Assembly: GCA_032123435.1 (NCBI GenBank)
Contig: JAQBFJ010000223.1
Coordinates: 1 to 23,933, forward strand
Direction of reading: 5' to 3'
DNA length: 23,933 bases
DNA from: JAQBFJ01 sp032123435
GTDB lineage: Bacteria; Verrucomicrobiota; Kiritimatiellia; UBA8416; JAQBFJ01
Part shown: positions 15,794 to 22,281 of the stretch, one piece after another
Position numbering within the stretch: the stretch's first letter is position 1
How the letters are laid out: every line of letters starts with the position of its first letter
Notes under the pieces: model-generated
The model's input: only the letters and a program-made list of their open reading frames with translations
The model's database searches: none
Told to the model about the DNA's origin: nothing
Program-made: the position numbers and the translations under genes

Positions 15794-17233
15794 TTACGCC
15801 TCCTCCGGATCGGCATGGAAGCGGTCCACTTCGTCAACGGAATCAACACCGTGGGCTCTATCCTTAAACCGGACATAATCTTCCTCGAAAACAAGCCTTA
15901 CTTCGCCGGTTGGCCCGTTGCGTTGTTTCGCCACATCCACCACGGCAAGTGTTTTATCCTCGGATTCCTGATCGGCCGCATATTTACACGGTCTCCGCAA
16001 GAGGCATACAATATCCGCGTCCTGCTCGATAGCGCCTGAATCTCTCAGATCCGACAGTTTCGGCTGGCCGAGTTTATCTCTTTGTTCCGGCGCGCGGCTT
16101 AACTGGCTGAGAACAAGAACCGGTAATTTCAGTTCTTTTGCCATAGCCTTAAGGCTTCCGGAGATATAAGCCGTCTCCATCTGGCGCCCTTGTCTCGCAT
16201 ATTCCCTGGCATTCAGCATCTGCAGATAATCTATTATTATCAATTCAACTCCATATTTCTTTTTCATTCTTCTGGCCCTGGCCCTTAGTTCCAGGACATC
16301 CAATCCACCCGTATCATCCACGTATATCGCTGTTTTGGACAACACAGATGCAGCCTGCATCATTTTTCCATGATCAGCTGGAGCCACATAGCCGCTGGTA
16401 AGTTTAAAAGATGATACTTCCGCATGACAGCACAGCATCCTTGTAACAAGCGCTTCCTGTGACATTTCAAGACTGAAAATCCCAACGGGCCTTTTAGTAT
16501 GCTCCGGATCCAGTTTCCCCAGCGCCACGTTTTCTGCTATATTCATTGCGAGAGATGTTTTCCCCATTGACGGACGCGCGGCGATAATAATCATTTCTCC
16601 AGGCCTGAACCCCTGCATTTTCTTGTCCAAATCTCTGAATCCAATTGAGAATCCGCTTAATCCTTGCTTTGTATCCAGTATTTTTTCAACATGTTCCATT
16701 GCCTGTTTTACCGCAATGGGCCATGGTGTAACAAAACCATGCTGTCGTTCAGTAATGTCCAGGAATGACTGTTCAACCCTGCCCAGCAGAACGTCCGAGC
16801 TTTCTTCAGAATTAAAGCAAAGGTATTCTGCTTCTCTGGAACAGTTAACGATGGAACGCAAAAGATGTTTTTGACGCACAATATCAATATAATATTCCGC
16901 ATGCGCGGCTGTGGGCGTGGAATCGATAAGCCTATCCAGAGATACAGATCCTCCGATACTATCAAGTTTATTGGATGATTTCAGACGTTCGGCCACCGTT
17001 AGCACATCAATGGCCATGCCTTGACTCAACATATCTATGAAAGTCTGGAATATAGTTCTATGTGCTGGCACAAAAAATGATTCCGGAGCAAGTTGAGATT
17101 CAAGGCAAAGATCTATTACTTTAACCGAATCCAGTAGAATGGAGCCAAGCACCCCTTTTTCCGCTTCTTCACTGTAAGGAGGAACTCTGTCGGCTTTAGC
17201 TGCAGCCGGAGAAGACGGAAATTCTGTGGCCAT
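15794..17233 (-). CDS. dnaB: Replicative DNA helicase DnaB
   Basis: DnaB is the hexameric helicase that unwinds DNA at the replication fork. The 479-residue protein has the helical N-terminal domain (PPYSEEAEKGVLGSILLD, residues 18-35), a linker and a RecA-like ATPase with Walker A in ARPSMGKTS (about 219-227) and Walker B LIIIDYLQML (331-340), followed by SQLSRAPEQR and DLRDSGAIEQDADIV. No intein is visible. Its ATG lies 5 bases after the rplI stop, with GAGGAATAA overlapping that stop as ribosome site. The rplI-dnaB order is a conserved arrangement. The C-terminus is a slightly longer charged tail ending FHADPEEA. Confidence 0.97.
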   Translation of the reverse strand: MATEFPSSPAAAKADRVPPYSEEAEKGVLGSILLDSVKVIDLCLESQLAPESFFVPAHRTIFQTFIDMLSQGMAIDVLTVAERLKSSNKLDSIGGSVSLDRLIDSTPTAAHAEYYIDIVRQKHLLRSIVNCSREAEYLCFNSEESSDVLLGRVEQSFLDITERQHGFVTPWPIAVKQAMEHVEKILDTKQGLSGFSIGFRDLDKKMQGFRPGEMIIIAARPSMGKTSLAMNIAENVALGKLDPEHTKRPVGIFSLEMSQEALVTRMLCCHAEVSSFKLTSGYVAPADHGKMMQAASVLSKTAIYVDDTGGLDVLELRARARRMKKKYGVELIIIDYLQMLNAREYARQGRQMETAYISGSLKAMAKELKLPVLVLSQLSRAPEQRDKLGQPKLSDLRDSGAIEQDADIVCLLRRPCKYAADQESEDKTLAVVDVAKQRNGPTGEVRLVFEEDYVRFKDRAHGVDSVDEVDRFHADPEEA

Positions 17234-17238
17234 GATGA

Positions 17239-17688
17239 TTATTCCTCAACAACCCACACTTTAACAGATGCTTCAACTTCAGGATGTAACGCAATCTTAA
17301 CATCAAACACACCCAACTCTTTAATGGGCCGATCAAGCAGGAACATGTTTTTATCTATTTCCACACCCTGTTCCTTTAATGCTTTCTCAATATCTGTTGT
17401 TGTTACCGAACCATAGAGCTGTGAATCTTCACCAACCTTGACTGCTATGGTGCAAGAAGCCTTTTCTATTTTCTTAGCCAACTCCATGGCCGAAGCCAGA
17501 TGGACTACCCGTTCGGCCTCACGGTCTTTCCTGATTTTTTCCAACTGTTTTTTTGTGGCGGACGATACCGGCGCACCAACTTTCTTTGGAAACAGGTAGT
17601 TTCTCGCGTACCCGTCGGCAACATTTACAATATCACCCTCCGAACCAAGATCCTTAACATCAGCCATCAACAAGACTTCTGTCGACAT
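17239..17688 (-). CDS. rplI: 50S ribosomal protein L9
   Basis: L9 binds 23S rRNA domain V and links two globular domains by a long helix. The 149-residue product has the canonical N-terminus VLLMADVKDLGSEGDIVNV, the RNA-contact segment GYARNYLFPKKVG, the connecting helix (about 40-75) and a C-terminal domain ending VKVWVVEE. The ATG is preceded by AAGGAAAGG at about 8 bases. It lies between rpsR and dnaB; the 82 bases after rpsR hold no gene and no clear promoter or terminator. Confidence 0.97.
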   Translation of the reverse strand: MSTEVLLMADVKDLGSEGDIVNVADGYARNYLFPKKVGAPVSSATKKQLEKIRKDREAERVVHLASAMELAKKIEKASCTIAVKVGEDSQLYGSVTTTDIEKALKEQGVEIDKNMFLLDRPIKELGVFDVKIALHPEVEASVKVWVVEE

Positions 17689-17770
17689 AATTAGAACCTT
17701 TCCTTATTTATTCAACCTCAAAGACAAAGTGCTTTCACCAATTCTTCCTGCGGCAAGAACAGGCTGATTC

Positions 17771-18022
17771 CTACGCCAACAGTCCCATGCCTCTTGCGCG
17801 ACGCACGGCTTTTTTTATCTGTCTTTGCTGTTTCGCCGTCACACATGTTGAACGGCCCGGCATGATTTTGCCATGTTCAGTCACAAATCTCTGAAGCAAA
17901 TCATAATCGTTTGGCGCTATATTCACTGTGCCAGCAAGCGAACGAGTTTTCCTCTTTTCAGTTATTTCAGGATCCCTTCGCGTTCGCTGTCTGGAATTAT
18001 CCTTCTGCATACGACGTGCCAT
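17771..18022 (-). CDS. rpsR: 30S ribosomal protein S18
   Basis: S18 binds the 30S platform together with S6. The 83-residue protein has a basic N-terminal tail (MARRMQKDNSRQRTRRD), the core NDYDLLQRFVTEHGKIMPGR and the typical C-terminal helix AKQQRQIKKAVRRARGMGLL. The position usually T-G-T before this helix reads TCVTAKQQ here, with a single cysteine. The start at 18022 is fixed by a perfect AGGAGGT (18032-18038); an upstream in-frame ATG at 18064 would lie inside ssb and place 14 unrelated residues before the conserved start. It follows ssb by 19 bases. Confidence 0.96.
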   Translation of the reverse strand: MARRMQKDNSRQRTRRDPEITEKRKTRSLAGTVNIAPNDYDLLQRFVTEHGKIMPGRSTCVTAKQQRQIKKAVRRARGMGLLA

Positions 18023-18031
18023 GTTTTTTAA

Positions 18032-18038
18032 ACCTCCT
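18032..18038 (-). promoter_or_regulatory. Ribosome binding site AGGAGGT deciding the rpsR start
   Basis: A perfect AGGAGGT lies 9 bases before the rpsR ATG at 18022 and partly overlaps the region just beyond the ssb stop at 18042. It rules in favour of the shorter S18 reading. Confidence 0.85.
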
Positions 18039-18041
18039 GTT

Positions 18042-18497
18042 TTAGAAAGGCAGATTATCATCATCAGCCAAAGAATCTGCGGAAGAAGGACCTTCCGGGC
18101 CCTGCTCCTCTTCCACTGCGGGCCTTACCTTATCATCCGGCATATCTTTCATTTCACTACTTGATTTAGGACTACCTAGAAATTGTACTCTACTTGCCCG
18201 CACTCGCAATTTACTTCTATTTTCCCCTTCTTTGGTAGTCCATTTATCCAACTGTAACCGTCCTTCGACCAGTATTTGAGATCCCTTAGACAGATATTCT
18301 CCGCATACTTCCGCCTGTTTTGCCCATACAATAACATCGACAAAAACAACAGCTTCCACTTTTTCGCCGTCTTTATTCTTGTAATCTTCATTAACAGCCA
18401 GAGACAGATCCGCGACCGCCGTACCGGATGGAATATACCGGACTTCAGGGGCTTTTGTCAAATTACCAAGCAATATAACTTTATTATAACTAGCCAT
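18042..18497 (-). CDS. ssb: Single-stranded DNA-binding protein
   Basis: SSB coats single-stranded DNA during replication and repair. The 151-residue product has the OB-fold start MASYNKVILLGNLTKAPEVR, the conserved VWAKQAEVCGEYLSKGSQILVEGRL strand-helix region and KLRVRASRVQFLG. A flexible acidic/Gly-Pro linker of about 40 residues leads to the interaction tip DDDNLPF, close to the usual DDDIPF. The ATG overlaps rpsF by 8 bases, with GGGAGG inside the rpsF end as ribosome site, so translation is probably coupled. Confidence 0.96.
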   Translation of the reverse strand: MASYNKVILLGNLTKAPEVRYIPSGTAVADLSLAVNEDYKNKDGEKVEAVVFVDVIVWAKQAEVCGEYLSKGSQILVEGRLQLDKWTTKEGENRSKLRVRASRVQFLGSPKSSSEMKDMPDDKVRPAVEEEQGPEGPSSADSLADDDNLPF

Positions 18498-18834
18498 TAC
18501 TATGGACCTCCCTGGAATCCTCTTTTACCGCGTCCTTTTTATTCTTTTCGCGAGATTCCGTTACTATTTGCACTCTGAAAATATCAGTATTAAGTTTGAA
18601 TCGAGCAAGAAGATTGGCAATATCGGCTGGACCAATGTCGAATTGCATTATAACATACTGACCTTCCTGCTGTTTTTTCATGGGACGCGCAAAAACACGT
18701 TTACCTTTTATTTCCGTTTCTTTTATCGTCCCGTTCAACTTTGTTATTTCGTCGCTTATCCGCTGTAAGGCCTTATTCAACATCTCTTCATTTAGAATCG
18801 ATGGAAAAATAAACATAGCTTCATACGCTTTCAA
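18490..18834 (-). CDS. rpsF: 30S ribosomal protein S6
   Basis: S6 sits on the 30S platform and pairs with S18. The 114-residue product shows the family fold: YEAMFIFPSILNEE, a helix, GTIKETEIKGKRVFARPMKKQQEGQYVIMQFD and a third strand-helix ending FRVQIVTES, then a short charged tail. The start codon is TTG at 18834, with GGAG 7 bases before it; no ATG precedes the conserved YEAMF motif in frame. This makes it one of several weak starts in the cluster. It follows pth by 35 bases and overlaps ssb by 8. Confidence 0.95.
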   Translation of the reverse strand: MKAYEAMFIFPSILNEEMLNKALQRISDEITKLNGTIKETEIKGKRVFARPMKKQQEGQYVIMQFDIGPADIANLLARFKLNTDIFRVQIVTESREKNKKDAVKEDSREVHSNG

Positions 18835-18869
18835 TATTGTTCTCCCACAGTTTTTTCTTGTTTTCCTGC

Positions 18870-19448
18870 CTATACATCCCGAAGAGAGCCATTAAATTTA
18901 TTCATTGCCTCTTCGATCCCTTCATTCAATATACATAACACTGCCTGTTCTGCCCTTGTGATCACTTTATCAATCAAATTCTTTTCTTCAGCCGAAAAGG
19001 CCGTCAATACATGTTCTACCAGATCTTTGCCCGAACGATTTCTACCAATTCCTATACGAACCCTGGCGAATTCATCGTTCCCGACACATTCAATTATTGA
19101 TGCCAGCCCCTTATGTCCGCCGCTACTTCCTTGCGCTCTAATCCGCAGGGTTCCGATCCCCAAATCTGCATCATCCAATACCACAATCATGTCTGCAGGG
19201 AAACTTTTTCGATAATTAAGTATTTGCCCCACCGCGCGTCCGCTGAGATTCATGAAGGTTTCGGGTTTAACAAGCAGGACGCTTTCCTCTCCTATCACTG
19301 TATTGCCAATACGAGCCTTGAAACGAAAACTTTTCCGTAAAACGCAATTTAAATCACAGGCAATCCTGTCAACCACATTGAATCCAACATTGTGCGGAGT
19401 TTGCCGATACCTTTTCCCGGGATTCCCCAGGCCGACAACAACCTTCAC
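18870..19448 (-). CDS. pth: Peptidyl-tRNA hydrolase
   Basis: Pth frees tRNA from prematurely released peptidyl-tRNAs and is essential in most bacteria. Taking GTG at 19448 gives 192 residues, the normal length, beginning VKVVVGLGNPGKRYRQTPHN with the catalytic-type histidine in TPHNVGF (about residue 20). KPETFMNLSGRAVG, VLDDADLGIG and RAQGSSGGHKGLASI also match. The GTG has AAAGGAAAGGAATAG just upstream, in the end of rplY, and lies one base after the rplY stop. A longer frame in the same register would add 54 Lys/Arg-rich residues that are the out-of-frame reading of the rplY tail; I reject it. Confidence 0.94.
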   Translation of the reverse strand: MKVVVGLGNPGKRYRQTPHNVGFNVVDRIACDLNCVLRKSFRFKARIGNTVIGEESVLLVKPETFMNLSGRAVGQILNYRKSFPADMIVVLDDADLGIGTLRIRAQGSSGGHKGLASIIECVGNDEFARVRIGIGRNRSGKDLVEHVLTAFSAEEKNLIDKVITRAEQAVLCILNEGIEEAMNKFNGSLRDV

Positions 19449-19449
19449 T

Positions 19450-20175
19450 CTATTCCTTTCCTTTTTTCTCAGCCCCCTTTTCGGCTTCCTTCTTTTCTTT
19501 CTTTTCCGTTGTTTCTGTCTTTTCCTCAGTTTCGTCCTTTTCCTTCTTTCCGATAACTTCAGGTTCAGCGCCTTCTTCGGCAACGGCCTCAGGTTGTTCT
19601 TCTTCTTCAAGACGAGGAGCCTGAACTGAAGTCACGCCCACATCTTGCCCTGTTATTACCGTGAATTGAGATCCTATATTCAGGTCTTTTACCTGAATGC
19701 TGTCACCTATCGCAAGACTGGATACATCCACCTTTATTTCTTCTACAAGGTCGCCAGGCAGACATTCCACCTCAACTTCCCGCAACAAATGTTCCAGAAT
19801 GCCGCCGCTTTGAGACACCCCCACCGGTTCTCCGGTCAGCTTAACAGGAATCCTGACACGCATTTTCTTGGTCATAGAAACAACGCTGAAATCAACGTGT
19901 ATAATATTATCGGTCAAGGGATCGCGCTGTATATCCCTCAGCAACACTTTTTCAATGCCTTTTCCTTCAACATCCAGATCCAGCATTACGTTTTCACTCG
20001 CATGATGATGCAATACCTGCTCAAGATCATGGCAAACAACCTGTATTGCCCTGCTCTCAGAATTTTCCTGCATTATCACACCTGGGACCAGTCCCTTACG
20101 CCGCAGACGTCGTGAATCAGCTGATCCCTGACCTTTACGCGACTGTACAACAAGTTTAGCACCTTCTTCTGTCAT
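19450..20175 (-). CDS. rplY: 50S ribosomal protein L25 (Ctc form)
   Basis: L25/Ctc binds 5S rRNA. The 241-residue product has the N-terminal 5S-binding domain with KGQGSADSRRLRRKGLVPGV and DIQRDPLTDNIIHVDF, then the C-terminal Ctc beta domain (VRIPVKLTGEPVGVSQSGGILEHLLREVEVECLP and DVSSLAIGDSIQVKDL). It ends in a long low-complexity tail of about 50 residues rich in Glu and Lys (for example EKTETTEKKEKKEAEKGAEK), a common but variable feature of this family. Two ATG codons lie at 20181 and 20175; AGGAAG ends three bases before the first and about nine before the second, so I favour the second. It follows prs by about a dozen bases, a frequent prs-ctc-pth arrangement. Confidence 0.94.
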   Translation of the reverse strand: MTEEGAKLVVQSRKGQGSADSRRLRRKGLVPGVIMQENSESRAIQVVCHDLEQVLHHHASENVMLDLDVEGKGIEKVLLRDIQRDPLTDNIIHVDFSVVSMTKKMRVRIPVKLTGEPVGVSQSGGILEHLLREVEVECLPGDLVEEIKVDVSSLAIGDSIQVKDLNIGSQFTVITGQDVGVTSVQAPRLEEEEQPEAVAEEGAEPEVIGKKEKDETEEKTETTEKKEKKEAEKGAEKKGKE

Positions 20176-20188
20176 ATTCATATTCTTC

Positions 20189-21118
20189 CTAACTCAATTT
20201 AAACAAAGACGTAACAGACTCATTTTCGTGAATACGTTTTATTGCTTCACCCAACAAATTAGCCACCGTAAGAACGGTTACAGGAAAGCTTCCGGTATAC
20301 TTAAGAGGGATACTGTCCGTTATGATTAGTTCATCTATCGCAGACCCTTCAAGTCGTCGGCAAGCTTCTTCGGTCAACATCCCGTGTGTAACCACCGCGT
20401 AAACATCTTTGGCGCCCTGTTCTTTAAGCACTTTTGATGCCGAGCACAGTGTTCCGCCGGTCAGAGTAATATCATCAACCATGATTGCGGTACGTCCCTT
20501 TACTTCGCCTACGATATTCATTACCTCAACTTCGCTGACGCCTTTCCGGTATTTAGCGCCGAGCGCGATACCAGCACCAAGCATTTCGGCATAACCAATG
20601 GCCATTTTGACACCACCGGAATCTGGTGAAACGATAACAGGTTTGATTATTTTTTTTGTTTTTATATAACGCGCCATTACCGGAATGGCATATAAATGAT
20701 CCACTGGTATATCAAAAAAGCCCTGAATCTGCTGTGCATGAAAGTCCATTCCAAGTATACGATCCACACCAGCCGCCACCAGCAGATTGGCAACAAGTTT
20801 TGCCGTAATAGGAACACGCGGCTGGTCCTTTCTGTCCTGACGGGCGTATCCATAGAATGGCAGAACGGCAGTGATTCTGTCTGCTGACGCTCTTTTCGCG
20901 GCATCTATCATAATAAGCAGTTCCATAAGGTTTTCATTAGGGGGGGAGCATATCGACTGTACAATAAAGACATCTTTCCCTCGAATATTTTCATGGAACT
21001 GAACTTTTATTTCTCCATCAGGAAATCTACTGATTTCCACCAAGCCCAGATTGACTCCTAGATATTCTGCGATACGCCCGGCAAGCACCGGGTTTGAATT
21101 TCCTGTAAAAATTATCAT
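20189..21118 (-). CDS. prs: Ribose-phosphate pyrophosphokinase
   Basis: Prs makes phosphoribosyl pyrophosphate from ribose 5-phosphate and ATP for nucleotide, histidine and tryptophan synthesis. The 309-residue enzyme has the start IIFTGNSNPVLAGRIAEYLG, the RFPDGEIKVQFHENIRGKDVF ATP/ribose segment, PFYGYARQDRKDQPRVPITAK flexible loop, the PDSGGVKMA segment and the PRPP-binding VDDITLTGGT loop. I take the ATG at 21118; an upstream TTG (21136) would be possible but lies close to the tRNA. A GGATGG about ten bases upstream may serve as ribosome site. The tRNA-Gln ends 22 bases before this start, so prs mRNA probably begins after tRNA processing. Confidence 0.96.
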   Translation of the reverse strand: MIIFTGNSNPVLAGRIAEYLGVNLGLVEISRFPDGEIKVQFHENIRGKDVFIVQSICSPPNENLMELLIMIDAAKRASADRITAVLPFYGYARQDRKDQPRVPITAKLVANLLVAAGVDRILGMDFHAQQIQGFFDIPVDHLYAIPVMARYIKTKKIIKPVIVSPDSGGVKMAIGYAEMLGAGIALGAKYRKGVSEVEVMNIVGEVKGRTAIMVDDITLTGGTLCSASKVLKEQGAKDVYAVVTHGMLTEEACRRLEGSAIDELIITDSIPLKYTGSFPVTVLTVANLLGEAIKRIHENESVTSLFKLS

Positions 21119-21140
21119 AACAAATATACCATCCAATATC

Positions 21141-21214
21141 TGGTTGCCCGACTAGGATTCGAACCTAGACTCAGGCCTCCAAAGGGCCGTGTGCTACCGT
21201 TACACCATCGGGCA
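21141..21214 (-). tRNA. tRNA-Gln (anticodon UUG)
   Basis: On the minus strand the 74-base gene begins TGCCCGATGGTGTAACGG and ends TCGGGCAACCA with an encoded CCA. The acceptor stem TGCCCGA/TCGGGCA pairs fully, the D loop holds TAACGGTAG, the T arm is CTAGG-TTCGAAT-CCTAG, and the anticodon loop CTTTGGA puts UUG at 34-36, giving glutamine. The discriminator base is A. The outermost anticodon-stem pair is a C-U mismatch, the only flaw. The ispE reading frame ends inside it on the same strand. Confidence 0.95.
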
Positions 21215-22124
21215 ATATCCTCGCAGCCTTGCTCAACACCGGACACCCAAGAGCCTTTGCCGCGTTCTTGGCGATCCGGTTCGCACTTTCTTCATCACGC
21301 GCTATACCAAAAACTGAAGCACCACTTCCGCACAACAAGGCCCCGATTGAGCCCGCTTTCTTAAGTTCCTCTGCAATAATCGCTATCAACGGGTACTTTT
21401 TAAACACGGCCTCCTGCAAGTCATTGAACAGCCCGCGGGCAACCATGTCTATATCCCCGTTTTTCAGCGAGGAAACAATAGTATTAAAAGGTATTTTGTC
21501 AGAAGTCAAGGAAGAGATATGTCTTGAATAAATATCACGTGTAGACACCCTGAATCCGGGATTTATGATAACTACCCACCATTCCTGCCGTTTTGAGGTT
21601 ATTTCCCATTCAGCAGCAACCACTTTCTCCCCTAAGCCGGTCACGCAGACCGGGCCTCCATGCACCAATGCGGGAATATCCGACCCAAGCCGAGCTCCGA
21701 TTTTCATTAAGTCATCAAGTGACAGCCGAGCATTCCAAAGCTTATTGAGGCCTATAAGAACAGCTGCAACATCAGCACTGCCTCCCCCCAGCCCCCCTCC
21801 AACAGGAATATTTTTTTTGATAAAAATCCGCGCTCCGCCGCGATAATCAATTTCCTTCTTCAGCAGAACCGCTGCTTCCGTCGCCAGATTCTCATCGGAA
21901 CCATCCCAATATGCCACCTCATGAATCATATCCCCGACATTTTCGACTATTGTTTCTATCTCGTTTTCAGTGTTCTTTAGATTTACCACATCAAATAAAG
22001 ACACCGGCACAACCAGACTCCTTATATCATGATATCCGTTCTTCCTTTTCCCCAGCACTTCAAGGTAAATGTTTATTTTCGCTGGAGACTTAAGAGAAAG
22101 ATCATGTCCTTCTTTTTCACACAT
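21171..22124 (-). CDS. ispE: 4-diphosphocytidyl-2-C-methyl-D-erythritol kinase
   Basis: IspE phosphorylates CDP-methylerythritol in the non-mevalonate isoprenoid pathway. The 317-residue product is a GHMP kinase with SPAKINIYLEVLGKRKNGYHDI near the N-terminus, the ATP-binding PVGGGLGGGSADVAAVL near 110, and LLCGSGASVFGIA near 270. The ATG at 22124 lies about 28 bases after the implied start of the candidate promoter, and GTG 22166 would lie within the -10 box, so the shorter start is favoured, though no Shine-Dalgarno sequence is clear. The last 15 codons before the TGA (LPDGVTVAHGPLEA) are the acceptor, D-arm and anticodon part of the downstream tRNA-Gln gene, so it overlaps that tRNA by 44 bases. 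Confidence 0.93.
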   Translation of the reverse strand: MCEKEGHDLSLKSPAKINIYLEVLGKRKNGYHDIRSLVVPVSLFDVVNLKNTENEIETIVENVGDMIHEVAYWDGSDENLATEAAVLLKKEIDYRGGARIFIKKNIPVGGGLGGGSADVAAVLIGLNKLWNARLSLDDLMKIGARLGSDIPALVHGGPVCVTGLGEKVVAAEWEITSKRQEWWVVIINPGFRVSTRDIYSRHISSLTSDKIPFNTIVSSLKNGDIDMVARGLFNDLQEAVFKKYPLIAIIAEELKKAGSIGALLCGSGASVFGIARDEESANRIAKNAAKALGCPVLSKAARILPDGVTVAHGPLEA

Positions 22125-22158
22125 ATTGTTGTCAGACGTTGCATACATGAAGCGCGCA

Positions 22159-22185
22159 ATTATCACAGGGCTATGTCTCTGTCAA
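22159..22185 (-). promoter_or_regulatory. Candidate promoter for ispE
   Basis: A perfect TTGACA (22180-22185) is followed by GATAAT (22159-22164), with TGT before it as an extended -10 feature. The spacer is 15 bases, shorter than the usual 17. Transcription would begin near 22152, just before the ispE start region. It lies between the valS stop and ispE. Confidence 0.5.
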
Positions 22186-22192
22186 GCAATCC

Positions 22193-22221
22193 CTGCAGTA
22201 TCCGCGCTAGAAATACTGTAG
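22193..22221. repeat. Inverted repeat upstream of the ispE promoter
   Basis: CTGCAGTAT (22193-22201) and ATACTGTAG (22213-22221) pair over 9 bases with one G-U, around an 11-base loop. There is no U-run, so it is more likely a regulatory dyad or chance than a strong valS terminator. Confidence 0.3.
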
Positions 22222-22281
22222 CCGTTTTGGCTGCTGCATGACACATGGACGGCGTAAAAAAATCCAAGGGGAAAGTTTTTT

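Noticed and set aside
19449..19610. A 54-residue basic N-terminal extension of Pth
   Set aside because: It is the out-of-frame reading of the rplY tail; GTG at 19448 with a good ribosome site gives a normal-length Pth.
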